In this document: positions 1-10,150 of the stretch, piece by piece | Position numbering within the stretch: position 1 is the first letter of the stretch | Layout: every line of letters starts with the position of its first letter | NCBI GenBank assembly: GCA_026122225.1 | Contig: JANEZZ010002882.1 | Location: 186,001 to 250,000, forward strand | Source of the DNA: Heloderma charlesbogerti | Taxonomy: Eukaryota > Chordata > Lepidosauria > Squamata > Helodermatidae | Length of the DNA stretch: 64,000 bases | Reading direction: 5' to 3' | Position numbers and translations under genes: made by a program | Notes under the pieces: model-generated | Seen by the model: only the letters and a program-made list of their open reading frames with translations | What the model was told of the DNA's origin: nothing | Databases searched by the model: none

Positions 1-978
1 TGGTGGATCCACAGTTGGCTACAGAATCGGACTCAAAGAGTGCTTCTCAATGGGACCTTCTCAAACTGGGGAGAGGTAATGAGGGGGGTACCGCAGGGCT
101 CAGTCCTGGGCCCAGTGCTCTTCAACATTTTTATGAATGACTTGGAGGAGGAGGTGCAGGGAATGCTGATCAAATTTGCAGATGACACAACATTGGGCGG
201 GATAGCTAATACTCTGGAAGACAGAAACAAAATTCAAAGTGATCTGGATAGACTGGAGCGCTGGGCAGAAAACAACAGAATGACATTTAATAGGGATAAA
301 TGCCAAGTTCTGCACCTAGGAAAAAGAAACCCAATGCACAGTGACAAGAAGGGGGATACGTGGCTCAACAACACTACAAGCGAGAAGGATCTTGGAATTG
401 TTGTCGATCACAAGCTGAATATGAGCCAACAATGTGATGTGGCTGCAAAAAAGGCAAATGCTCTTTTGGGCTGCATTAATAGAAGCATCGCTTCCAAATC
501 CCGGGAAGTACTGGTTCCCCTCTACTCAACACTGGTTAGGCCTCATCTGGAGTACTGTGTCCAGTTCTGGGCACCACACTTGAAGAAGGATGCAGACAAG
601 CTGGAGAGGGTTTATAGGAGGGCAGCAAAGATGATCAGGGGACTGGAAACAAAGCCCTATGAAGAGAGACTGAAAGAACTGGGCATGTTTAGCCTTGAGA
701 AGAGAAGACTGAGGGGAGATATGATAGCACTCTTCAAGTCCTTGGAAGGTCATCCCAGAGAGGAAGGCCAGGATCTCTTCTTGATCATCCCAGAGTGCAG
801 GACACGGAATCATGGGCTCAAGTGACAGGAAGCCAGATTCCGGCTGAACATCAGGAAAAACTTCCTGACTGTAAGAGCAATATGACAATGGAACATATTA
901 CCTGGGGAGGTGGTGGGCTCTCCCACACTGGAGGCCTTCAAGATGAGGCTGGACAGCCATTTGTCGGGGAAGCTCTGA
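1..978 (+). pseudogene. CR1 ORF2 reverse transcriptase, C-terminal part, broken
   Basis: This is the C-terminal half of a CR1 ORF2 (endonuclease/reverse transcriptase), which would copy its own RNA by target-primed reverse transcription. The frame starts before the window. It shows RT motif B (GVPQGSVLGP, near 85-115) and an intact catalytic FADD at 175-186, unlike the longer copy downstream. A TGA at 823-825 ends the frame about 50 codons before the stop used by the fuller copy (equivalent position 976-978). The same TGA is present in the CR1 piece near 19675. A fragment, not a functional gene. Confidence 0.85.
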
Positions 979-1060
979 CTTGGATTCCTGCATTGAGCAG
1001 GGGGTTGGACTCGATGGCCTTGTAGGCCCCTTCCAACCCTACTATTCTATGATTCTATGA
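1..1060 (+). mobile_element. CR1 LINE, 3' portion (cut by window edge)
   Basis: This non-LTR retrotransposon enters from the left edge and ends in the CR1 3' terminal octamer repeat (ATTCTATG twice, about 1043-1060). It aligns base for base, with scattered differences, to the 16741-17800 segment of the near-complete CR1 in this window. The 3' UTR carries the motif seen in every CR1 tail here (GGACTCGATGGCCTTGTAGG). The 5' part lies outside the window. Confidence 0.95.
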
Positions 1061-2100
1061 GATGCAAGGGAGGAAGCTGCTGAGGGACTGTTCAGTCAAC
1101 ATCAGCATCCTGAAAGGTACACAGTTCACTGACATGTGCATCCTCGTCCGCCACCTCACTGGACGGCAGGCTGCTCCATTCAACCCAAGCTGAAGATTCT
1201 GAGTGGCCGAGGCTGTCCATGCAGAGTGAACAGCATGGCTCTGAAGGGCACTAATGGAAGAAAGCCGCTGCGACACCTGAACCTTATGAAGAGGCTGCAA
1301 TTTTTTTCGCCACTTGAAGGCTGCTGAATCTTCTCCTAGGAACAACCTTGGAACAGATTCATGCTTCACGACTGAGGACTGAACCCAGTCAATGATACCG
1401 GTCGCCATCATTCCTTCAGTCTCTCCCAGAATGCCCATATTCAGCTCCCAGCCACGTCAAAGCAGCACTGAGGCTGCAGGAGCCTGGCTTGATGAAGAGA
1501 TGTTGAGTTCCATGCCATGGGCATACTGATAGACTTCTCCTAGCAACTTCATTCTTGTTGAGATGAGGGCTGGAGGGAACTCAACAAAGAAGATCTGAGG
1601 GGGATGATGAGCAGCTGCCCAACACCATCCTTCAGGATCTACATGGCAAACCAAGCGAAATCATTCTGGAGGAGCCCAGCAAATGCCTTCCCAGGCAGTC
1701 AGTGTCATCAAAGACAGCTTAAGAGGATGAGTTTGCTCTCTTGGTCTCAAGAGGAAGGCTGTCAACCCCAAGAGCTCTCGCCCTGCCCAGTCTCAGCACA
1801 TTACCACATCTTCAAAGCCATATACTGGGTTTGTGCCCTGGGCATTAAACTTTTTCAGAGGGCTTCAAAGGGAGCTATTACTTACGGATTTTGTAGCACT
1901 TTTCAGTGTGTTAACAAAACTGGTAACACACTGAAAAGTAATAGCTCTTTTTGAAGCCTTCTGAAGAGCCCATGGCACAATCCCAGTAGGTAACATGGCT
2001 TCAGATATGAGGTGGCGACGCGCTGATTTTATTGATGAGCCCAAACACCATTTCTGCCATTAGCTTTTTTAAATAAACAGGACAATGAACTGAACTTGTT
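1061..2100 (+). other. unidentified segment, possibly an old gene-derived insertion
   Basis: This unique-looking stretch follows the CR1 tail directly. All plus frames contain stops, but several short stretches look protein-like, with frame changes between them. AATAAA occurs near 2073 and could be a polyadenylation signal of a retrocopy. I could not name a parent gene and no poly(A) tail is evident. It contains the inverted repeat listed separately at 1861-1958. It may equally be non-coding intergenic DNA. Confidence 0.2.
1861..1958. repeat. near-perfect inverted repeat (hairpin) with an asymmetric arm
   Basis: The left arm (1861-1913) and right arm (1924-1958) are inverted copies separated by 10 nt. 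The inner 15 bp pair perfectly (CTTTTCAGTGTGTTA with TAACACACTGAAAAG). The outer part (GGCTTCAAA...AGCTATTACT) also pairs, with few mismatches. The left arm carries about 18 extra bases between two ACTT repeats that the right arm lacks. Confidence 0.75.
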
Positions 2101-2574
2101 GTTTTGGTAATGCTTTGAGCTGTTTCTGGCCTTATGATTAAATACTGATTTTCACTGATAACACAGTTCTAAGCTCTGACAATGTATCTAGACGTACCTG
2201 TTGTATTCACTGCTGATCCACTATGGCACTGCGGCCCTCCTGCACTTTGCCTTAAGCCAAAGGCTATGCCTGAAGTGTTATTTGGTGGAACCTGTGGAGA
2301 ATTCATTAATTTGCTCAGCTAAACATTCCTTGTGGTAAACTCTTTTTGGATTATCCTTTATTTTAAACAAACAGACTTTCAAATCTTAATTCTGAAACAC
2401 TGAGGTCCCAATTATTAATTATCCAATGCTATCTTGATAACTATCCATTCAGCAGATTTTAAAAAAAATCCAAAATAATTAGGGATGCAATTTTTCTTTA
2501 ATCAGCAAACCAACCAAGCTTTAATACAACTCCAGATTTCTGCTAAGAAGTGTTTTCCTTTCTCTAGAAGTCTG
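2101..2574. other. A+T-rich intergenic stretch, nothing recognised
   Basis: No exon-like frame, tRNA signature or familiar repeat was seen. Short A-runs only. Confidence 0.5.
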
Positions 2575-3215
2575 TACCACCACAATTTTCAAGGAGTATT
2601 GCAAGGTTCAGTTAGAATCTTGCCTCCAAAGCCCCTCTTGGGTCTTCCCCCCGGCCCTCTCTCCACTGTTCTATCTATCCTTGCCCATTATCTTCTCTTC
2701 TCCAAATCCACCACCCTGCACCTTTTGAAGGTCTCCTGTTCCCTCTAAGGACTCCAGCCTTTCCCTCTTGCTGCCTCATATGTTTGGAACAGCCGCCCAG
2801 AACACCTGTCTGATGCCCCCTCTCTTCCTCTCTTCAAATGCCTCCTCAAAACCCACTGTTGCCATGAAGCCTTTGACACAGCCCCCTTGTTCCCATGCCC
2901 TACCAGCCTGATGTCCCACAGATGTGTTGGGACTACAAAACATCATCCCCAACCAACATGGCCAATGACTATGTTGGCTGGGGGATGCTGAGGTTACAGC
3001 CCAACCCACCTGGGTATTGTAATGGAGCCTGTGACCAGGCCTTGGCACATGGAACTAGAAAGAGCTGCCTACCGCTTCCCAATTTAGCTCTGCCTCCACA
3101 TCCCTCCCCTTCCTCTCTTGTCTCCTCCATGGGTGTGTTGAGTTTTAGATAGTAAGCGCCTCAGGTTAGGGACCCATTCTCTTGTCTGATGTAAAAGCTA
3201 AGATTGTTGTAATGT
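2575..3215 (+). repeat. degraded LINE 3'-end-like sequence
   Basis: The sequence resembles the 3' region of old vertebrate LINEs of the L2/Rex group: a degenerate phrase reading like 'CTTCAAATGCCTCCTCAAA', then near 3145-3215 a tail-like phrase ('TAGTAAGCGCCTCAGG'). No intact frame remains. The family assignment is by general resemblance only. Confidence 0.3.
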
Positions 3216-3219
3216 GCAC

Positions 3220-3840
3220 TATGAGGGGCTGCCTTTGAAGATGGTTCGAGTGCCGCAGCTTGTGCAAAATGTAGCGGCCAGACCGGTAACAGGAACCAGA
3301 ATGCCTGAATATATAACACTGATTCTGGCCAAACTGCACTGGCTGCCTGTACATTTCCAAGCCCAATTCAAGGTGCTGGTCTTCACCCATAAAGCCTTAC
3401 ACAGCTCAAGACCACTATACCTGATGGAACGCCTCTCCTGGCATGAATCTACCCATAAACTACAATCACCATCTAAGGTCCTCATCTAAGTGCCTCCTCC
3501 AAGGGAGGTTCAGAGGATGGCAACAAGGGAGAGGGCCTTCTCGGCTGTGGCCTGATTGTGGAACACTCTCCCCAGTAAGATCTGCCTGGAGCCAGCGTTG
3601 TCATCTTTTTGGCCCAGGTTAAGACTCTCCTCTACTCTCAGGCATTTGATAGCATATGATAAGGCTCTTTTAACAGGTCCCAAGATTTTTAATTGTTGAT
3701 TGTTTTAAAACTGTTTTATATTTTTGTATGTTCATAGTTTTATGTTATGCTATTATATTGTATTTTTAGGGTTTAAATCTTTGTAAAACACCCTATTGGG
3801 CAGCACAGAAATGAAATAAATTTATAGTGATGTACTGATG
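3220..3840 (+). mobile_element. L2-like LINE, 3' end
   Basis: A short decayed frame (about 3214-3489) gives the typical C-terminal end of an L2-type reverse-transcriptase ORF: 'QLVQNVAARPVTGTR' followed by 'LHWLPVHFQAQFKVLVF'. The 3' UTR follows, with phrases such as 'GAGAGGGCCTTCTCGGCTGT' (3529-3548) and a T-rich stretch ending in AAATAAA and TGATG repeats near 3820-3840. Truncated and inactive. Confidence 0.6.
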
Positions 3841-4460
3841 TCACTATTTGATAATAAATCAAATGCAATTACCCATTTTACAATCACACAAGCCAGACCA
3901 GGGCTGACTAAACCATGAAAGTCTTTCAGAACAGGCTCATGACCTATTGCTCAAGGACAGCTCCGCCAGTTCTGGGACAAATCTTTGCTTTAATTCTTTT
4001 CTACTGTAATGAAGCCTAATCAACATCCCAAAGGTGTCTTAACTGGATCAAGCACAGCTTGTTACAACACCAGCCAAGTCATGTGCAGACACAACACATG
4101 TACAACAAGCCACCGCTTTCGTGGCACTGGATACCTCAGCATCTCTCTTTCCTGTAGCCCTCACTCCAGATGGATTGTTCCCATCCCTGAATTTCATCTC
4201 TCTACTCCCAACTCTGCTTCTCAGCTTGCTAATATTTCCCATCATCCCTCCTAGAGCAACACCCTTAATCCCACAACATGGCAGCAAACAAATTCAGTGC
4301 TCCACAAATGGTCACTGAACTTAGTAGCCAAAGATGTATTGCCTAGTAGGCAGCTGCAAAATCCAATCCAACCAGAGTTGCTTACTTCTGAGAAAAGATG
4401 CTTAGCACTGCACCATAAATGAATTGCTAGTTGTATTAAGGTACTCAAATATTACTATTT
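3841..4460. other. intergenic stretch, nothing recognised
   Basis: No gene or clear repeat was seen. It may lie downstream of or within an intron of the minus-strand ZNF280D gene. Confidence 0.4.
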
Positions 4461-4606
4461 TACAATCATATACATGTGTACTCAGAAGTAAGTGCCACTG
4501 AGTTCAATGGAACTTACTCCCAGGAAAGTGGGTATAGGATTGTGCTGTAAAAGATTTACAGTCTATGCATGTTTACTCAGAAGCAAGCCCTGCTAAACAT
4601 AGGTTT
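4461..4606. repeat. short palindromic reptile repeat (MITE-like), one copy plus a partial copy
   Basis: The core reads CTCAGAAGTAAGTGCCACTG then AACTTACTCCCAGG, ending ATAGGATTGTGCTGT. The two halves are roughly inverted copies of each other. A partial second copy (TATGCATGTTTACTCAGAAG) follows at about 4562-4606. The same family occurs at least eight more times in the window, a pattern common in squamate genomes. Confidence 0.6.
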
Positions 4607-5664
4607 GGTTATCTAAAACATTTATATACTTCCCTTCATCTTATTAGATTTCAGTGCAGTGTACAACATCACACCAAGACAAGGAACTAAGATAAAAGCA
4701 GCACAAAACTTGCTCAATTAAACCAATTAAAAGGCCTAGGTTCAAAGAGGCTTACTCCTCAGTAAGTATGCAAAAGAGTCCAGCATAGGAGCCATAGCTA
4801 CATTTTTAATTACTGCAACCCTTCTTATAAACATGTGGTGGCCAAAGTCTCACCTCCTGAGCCAATCCTCCAGGCAAACAGAAGTTAACAAGCCTGCCTG
4901 AAAGGAACCCTCACTGTCCTGGCTTCACTCCTTCCTGCCTTACAACTCCAGCAAGCCTCAGAAAAGCCCTCAGGCAGGGACTACATTGCCACTACTCCAC
5001 TTGGTGAAGGGGACAGACACCTCGCCCACTTCCTCATGCCTTGCAATTCATGGAGAACTTGAGAGGGGGAGCAGGGCTTGCCAGAGGGGAAACAGCTCCT
5101 GCTGTTGGCATGGGGAGGAGAGGAATGGTGGAGCTCAGAGCTCCTGAGGCAAAAAGCTTTGTCATCAAATGCATGCAGCTGTCAGAGAAGAGAAATCCCC
5201 AGACATGCAAAAGAAAGAGGAAATGCCCCTTAAGTTGGTGCTTGCCCTCTGCAGTTTATGAGATTTTGCATTAAAAATAATGATTTTTTTAATGAAATTT
5301 TGTTTTTAAACCTATGGCCTGACCACCCAGGATAAGCTTTTTAGTCACTTAAAAGTGTTCCATAGATATTAGGGCTACAGTGTAATCAATGTAAGCTATA
5401 TGAATAGTTATAATTACTATCCTAAACAAATTAATACTCCTTTTTTATTTAAAGAGAGAGACGTTTAAGAGTTCAACATAAGCCCAATTTGTTTCCAGGA
5501 TTACTCTGAACATGCTAAATTTCAGGCAAAGTATGCTGCATTAGCCAAGCCACACAATCTTCAAAGCCTTTAATGTGTGGTATGTGTCTACACTGTTCAG
5601 TAACTTTCAGGTAAAAGGCCAAACAAAAGCCCTCTTTGAGTAACACAGAAAGGACAATATCTAC
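4607..5664. other. ZNF280D intron, no further exon recognised
   Basis: This lies downstream (minus-strand sense) of the last recognisable ZNF280D exon. The next coding exons, including the zinc fingers, were not found here or in 1-4600, so they probably lie beyond the left edge. Confidence 0.4.
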
Positions 5665-5954
5665 CCGATTTAGTGCTACTGGTTGCGCAGTTACTGTGGC
5701 CACTGGCCTAGATGCAGACTGAGCCAGTACTGGTATGCTGAGGTTCCTGGATAATGTGGCCGATCTACTAATGGGCGGAGATATTCCAGCACTTGACTTG
5801 GCTGCCTCCTGCGATGATGAACATCCAGAAAGAGGTCTCTGCAATACTTGTGATGTTCCTGACACACTGCTGACTCTTGGCTGCGGCTGAACAGCGAGAG
5901 TACTGGTTGCAGGTCTCGTCGTAGAGTGAAACCCGGGAGAAACAGCCACAGCAC
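5665..5954 (-). CDS. ZNF280D: ZNF280D-like gene, third recognised coding exon
   Basis: This is an internal coding exon of a ZNF280 (suppressor-of-Hairy-wing-like) C2H2 zinc-finger protein, presumed nuclear. The acceptor is a CAG at 5955-5957 and the donor a GTAGAT starting at 5664, both read on the minus strand. The 290-bp exon enters in phase 1 and leaves in phase 0, giving about 97 residues. They are rich in Ser, Thr, Pro and Gln (SPGFHSTTRP near the start, VALNR at the end), with no zinc finger, as expected for the variable N-terminal region before the fingers. The reading frame is open and the phase fits the upstream exon exactly. Assignment to this gene rests on phase, position and composition rather than a strong sequence match, because this part of the family diverges fast. 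Confidence 0.6.
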
Positions 5955-6049
5955 CTGCCACACAGAATTATGAAATATGCTATTACGCACCACCGCATTC
6001 AAACTGTAAGGAGTTCAATTTTTAAGTCACCATATTGGGAACATAATAC

Positions 6050-6115
6050 CTCTTTTTGGTGCACCATTCTGCATTCCAATTCGTGAAGAACTGGGGTTGA
6101 CTCTGTTCAATATAT
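6050..6115 (-). CDS. ZNF280D: ZNF280D-like gene, second recognised coding exon
   Basis: A 66-bp exon (22 codons) with phase 1 at both ends. A pyrimidine-rich acceptor (TTTTTAACAG) sits just upstream at 6116-6125 and a GTATTA donor follows at 6049, both read on the minus strand. It encodes the conserved ZNF280 N-terminal segment NILNRVNPSS followed by QNGAPKRG. The first Asn codon is completed by the A at the end of the exon at 8517, and the human protein has the same NILNRVNPSS string shortly after its SSKPA segment. This conserved string is the best evidence that the three exons form one ZNF280 gene, with DUF4195-type N-terminal sequence. Confidence 0.75.
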
Positions 6116-6314
6116 CTGTTAAAAAATGACAGTTGTTTCAAGTCCATACATTATCTCTACTTGCTACTAAGGTCAAGTAAAATATACTCACAGGAACATA
6201 TGAAAATAATGCAAGTGAATGAAGGTATTTGCCCACTATGAAGGTACACCAGATCCAGTTCAGTAAGCTGCTTTAATTACAAAAGCTTTAGGCTGCAATT
6301 CTTATCATACTTAT

Positions 6315-6507
6315 TAGGAACGTAGGACACTGCCTTATACTGAGTCAGGCTACAGGTCCATCTAGCCCAGTATTGTCAACACTGACTGGCTGCAGCTCTC
6401 CAGGGCTTTAGGTAAGAGTTCTTCAGCCCCAGCTGGAGACACCGGAATTTGAACCTGGGCACTTCTACATGCAAAGCAAGGGCTCTACCACTGAGCTACA
6501 GCCCCTC
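6315..6507 (-). mobile_element. tRNA-derived SINE (squamate type)
   Basis: Read on the minus strand it begins AGGGGCTGTAGCTCAGTGGT (box A-like) with a box B-like GGTTCAAATTCC about 50 nt later. The body ends in the 'GACTCAGTATAAGGCAGTGT' tail that recurs in other copies here. The tRNA-like head plus a shared body identifies a SINE. It lies in a ZNF280D intron. Confidence 0.75.
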
Positions 6508-6936
6508 CGCTACTAGGAAGAAAAGTTCCACTGAACTGAGCAGGATTTACTTTTGAGTCAATCTGTTTAGGACAGAGCTACAAGATCCCCTTCTGTATAT
6601 GCAAGTCCCTCCCATGCCCACCACATAGTCTCCTTTCCTCCCTAAGCCTCTCGCATCTTTTCCTTGTTGTATTGATTCTGTAAAACATTTTTAAAATCCC
6701 AGTAACACGCAAAAGAGGAGGAGAAAGATTGCAAGTCTGATTTGGCTACTTTTCCCGAACTCAAAATGCTCTAGTCTCAAGGGTGGAGGTGGGGGCGGGG
6801 GGAGGAGAGAGAACAGGCTGAAGTCAATTGCCAAGTGACACTGGGCAAATATCACGGAATAACTCCTTTACTTAAGAGAGGCAGTCTCTCCTGAGGGCTG
6901 GCACATGCTAGCCAGAGACTCGAAGGTGAACAATTT
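6508..6936. other. ZNF280D intron, nothing recognised
   Basis: A G-rich run is present near 6780-6810 and no gene or clear repeat was found. Confidence 0.4.
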
Positions 6937-7023
6937 ACAGTGCAATCCTTTACATGTCTATTCAGAAGTAAGTCCCATTGATTTCAGGTCAACCCAGGTT
7001 AACGGGTATAGAATTGCAGCTCT
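6937..7023. repeat. short palindromic reptile repeat (MITE-like)
   Basis: It starts GTGCAATCCTTTACATG, contains TCAGAAGTAAGTCCCATTGA and ends ATAGAATTGCAGCTC. The ends are near-inverted copies. Same family as the copy at 4461. Confidence 0.6.
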
Positions 7024-8516
7024 AGGAGCATAGGAAGCTTCCACTGAGCTCACATCACTGGTAGCTGTGTTCATGAGAAGCAACTGATTCATACAACTGG
7101 CACACCTGTACGACTTTAGGAACAGGCCATGTGAGCTCAGGACACTGGCATGAGGGCAGTTGACACGCGCAAATGACCCAAAGAGGGATTAGGGTTAGCC
7201 TGGTGTTCCACTTGCGTTAGTGAGCTACTACTCATGCAGAGAAGCCCCAAATGCTTCTGCATCACCTGACTGAGTAGCTGCAAGAGCAGCCACACAACAT
7301 CTGGGCAAGGCTTTCAGTATATCTACTAGGGATGGGCATTGCCCAGTGCTTAGTTAATTGATCTATGAGGACATGACCCACACAACTCGCAGCAAGATTC
7401 CCATGTGCATCTCCCAACCCTTGCTAAAAAAAAAAAAAATACAACGTATGAGGGAGTGAATTGTTGCAACAGAGAATCTCAGGAGCAGGCCTTATGCTGG
7501 CCACCCTATCGCTGACCAAGCTGGCTGTGCAAGTCTTTATCTCAAGTGTCAAATTCAGTCCGCAGCCCTATGCATACTTACTTAAAAGTCTTGAAGTCAG
7601 TGGGGCTTATTCTGAGTAATCATAGATAGGATCAGGTTGAAACTATCCTCTGTGAGTTACATAGTATGACAAAAACATTCTAGTAGTTGTTCAGAAACCA
7701 AGCTTATATTTTGGGGGAAGAGACACTTAAACTGTCCTTCTGAGCCTAGTAACGGTCTCACAAACCTTATTATCAACAGGAATGGCACAATGGCACCCCT
7801 CATTTATAGGCGGCAGAAAATGTTCATCTGGAATGGTAGCATTCGATATCAGACATGTCGCTAAGAGCAATATAAACATCAAACAGTTTTAAGAAGAGAT
7901 TTGTTGAGAAAGGGGGGGCGCAATAGAACCGTGTCAAAACTTCAGCTTGTAATTGCACTGTGGACCTTTAAGTCGATCTTTACTGCCACTAGAACACCAT
8001 CAATATTTTCTCTTACATTTTCAGTAAACGGAATATGCAAGCAGCTGCAGTCACCTGATACATCTAACTAAGAACATTATATATGTCAGATCCAGCAGTG
8101 GTGGTTTTGTTTTTTAGTCTTTCCAAATTGTTCTGGCTTAATGTGAACATCAAGGAAGAAGGAATCAGGGGGAGAAAGGCACAAATGCATCCAGAAAGTA
8201 GCATTTGTGCCTCTGCCATGGAACCTGTTACTGCAAAATCCCAGAGTTCTTCACTTTTATTTCTAAACTAAAGTCTCGTTGGAGAAGGAAGCAGAAATCA
8301 TGGGGAAGAACATCCAACTATTTCCAATGGAACAAATGTCTGTGTCACTGTGTGTCCTCTTCCAGTCCTGTGCCTATTGCTTTTGAACCTGGTTTCATTT
8401 ACAGCACAGTAACACGCTGCTGAAGAGGTGCAAAGACACCATTCTAATTCTTCACCAGCAAAAGAATCGCGTGCACGTGCTCGCTAAAATACCGCAAAAT
8501 GCCACCTTACAGGTAC
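7024..8516. other. ZNF280D intron
   Basis: A degraded copy of the short palindromic repeat lies at about 7560-7640 (CAGCCCTATGCATACTTACT and AGTGGGGCTTATTCTGAGTA). A 13-A run is at about 7427. No exon was recognised. Confidence 0.5.
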
Positions 8517-8665
8517 TGGCTGGTTTGGAGCTCAAGATCTCCCCAACAAAGATGGGTTCGTCATCATCATCATCATCATCATCCACGACAATCGGTTTCA
8601 CTTTTTGTTGCCATGGCTCAAGCTCTTCCTCTTCACATTCCATAAACAGTTCTGCCATTGTGGCA
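8517..8665 (-). CDS. ZNF280D: ZNF280D-like gene, exon with candidate start codon
   Basis: The exon runs from an acceptor (TTATTGTCTAG on the minus strand, up to 8666) to a GTACCT donor beginning at 8516. Its ATG at 8656-8658 opens MAELFMECEEEELEPWQQK, the hallmark acidic N terminus of ZNF280-family proteins. An eight-Asp run follows (GAT repeats, 8560-8583), then EPIFVGEI and SSKPA. It ends in phase 1, and the final A joins AT from the next exon to make Asn. A better-looking GTAAGG donor lies a few bases further on but would break the match. Human ZNF280D has extra residues before this Met, so translation may start in an upstream exon I did not find. Neighbouring TCF12 favours ZNF280D over its paralogues ZNF280A/B/C. 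Confidence 0.85.
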
Positions 8666-8869
8666 CTAGACAATAAAAAATAGTAACGTATGAAACGCAT
8701 GGTTGCCTCTGGTTTATTAACAAGTAAATGCTTTGAAAATCTTACACACATAAAACTGCACCCCAGACATTACTGGGTGGAAAGATGGCAATAGGTTTCC
8801 CCAAGCACCACAACAAGAAGTTTAAAAGGGGGAGGGGGGAGCCACTGCAACATAAATTCACCATCATGC

Positions 8870-9216
8870 TGGTAGCAGGTGGGACAGGGTAAGGCAAGGC
8901 GCAAGAATCTTGCCATCTACCCTACGAATGCTTGGACACACGAAGCTCAGTGCACTGGCCCATCTCTGTCTACTCTGACCGGTCACCACTCCCCAAGCCT
9001 CTCAAGCAGAGGGCCTTCCCAGCCTCACTACCCAAGAACTCAGTGCTCAGTGCACTGGCCCATCTCTGTCTACTCTGACCGGTCACCACTCCCCAAGCCT
9101 CTCAAGCAGAGGGCCTTCCCAGCCTCACTACCCAAGAACTGTTTACCTGGAGACACTGAGGGCTGATCCTGGGACTCTGCGTGCAAAGCGAGTTCCCTAC
9201 CACTGAGCCACAGCCT
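8870..9216 (-). mobile_element. tRNA-derived SINE with internal tandem duplication
   Basis: The tRNA-like head lies at the right end (9141-9216): on the minus strand it contains GGCTCAGTGGTAGGGA and a box B-like segment. The body toward the left shares the 'GGGAAGGCCCTCTGC' phrase with related SINEs. The body is tandemly duplicated, as listed separately. The left limit is approximate. Confidence 0.5.
8946..9140. repeat. 100-bp tandem duplication, two apparently identical units
   Basis: The 95 bases at 8946-9040 recur at 9046-9140 with no difference that I can see (period 100). The units start CTCAGTGCACTGGCCC and end TACCCAAGAACT. Confidence 0.9.
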
Positions 9217-9599
9217 CTCCCTTGTTATATTGTTTGGAACAGCACTAAGACTGTTATTTTTAAAACCCCAAACTGTAATGAATGTGCTTTCAGATTTTGT
9301 AGGAAACATTCCTTTTCCCATTCCTCGTCCTGAGAGCCTCCTTCACATTTCCATCTCCTGCTTTCATTCTTCATCCATTTCCCACACTTTAGTAAGTTGC
9401 TACTTGCCTTCTCTCATGTGGCTTAAACCTACTCTAAGGCTGCTCACCAGAAGGGATATGCAAGCAAATGGCTGTAGAAAATAACTCCTCATGCTGACCT
9501 CCTCCTCTTACTACTAAAATCGCTTCAGTCCTCACATGATCTGTTTCTTTGCTTTTAGCCATTTTTCTGCACCCCCTTTTTCTCTTCCATCATGGGTAA
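9217..9599. other. ZNF280D 5' intron, nothing recognised
   Basis: No exon or clear repeat was seen. Confidence 0.4.
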
Positions 9600-9604
9600 A
9601 TTAA

Positions 9605-9696
9605 GGGCGCCATCCTATGCATGCCAATGGCTGGCAAGGGAACGCTGGGAGTTGTAGGACTTTTTCTGTTTAAACCTGCATAGGATTGTGCCTTAA
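9605..9696. repeat. palindromic MITE-like element flanked by TTAA
   Basis: It starts GGGCGCCATCCTATGCATG and ends TGCATAGGATTGTGCC with TTAA on both sides. The same family as the longer palindrome at 61492-61626, with which it shares 'GGGAGTTGTAGGACTTTTTC'-type internal sequence. Confidence 0.55.
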
Positions 9697-9849
9697 GTCT
9701 ATGAAGAGTCTAGTTTTGTCTAAGAGCTGCTTCACATATGACCCTTTTCCCTTCATGGTTATTTTTTATTTCATGTGTTTATCCACACATAACAGAACAG
9801 TTTGATTCCCTCTCCAACCAGTAAGGGATATTCTCAAAACCAGTAAAGC

Positions 9850-10150
9850 AATATAAAACAATTTAAAACTGAAACACTAATTCAGAGCCACCGTCAAAAT
9901 TATACTTCCAGTTGATGCCTGCAGGACTGACTGAATAACATTTTACACATCTCAAGAGACTAAAGAGGGGCATAAGCTAGCCTTTCAAGGGAGAGCATTG
10001 CACAGCTTGGAAGCCACCACCAAAAAGGCCCTGCTCCTCTTGGTGGAAAGCAGTTCAGCTCCAAAGAGAAAACATTTGGCACACAGCCTCATCAGTGGAT
10101 CTTCAGGTTCTATATGGGGGAAGGTATTCCCCAAGGTTACAGTATTCTTG
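9850..10150 (-). repeat. L2-like LINE remnant
   Basis: Phrases such as GGGAGAGCATTGCACAGC and AAAAAGGCCCTGCTCC resemble the antisense of the L2-like element that is better preserved at 55220-56377. No frame survives. The call is by resemblance only. Confidence 0.35.

Noticed and set aside
8946..9140. CRISPR-like repeat
   Set aside because: Only two units, no spacers, eukaryotic context; it is a tandem duplication in a SINE.
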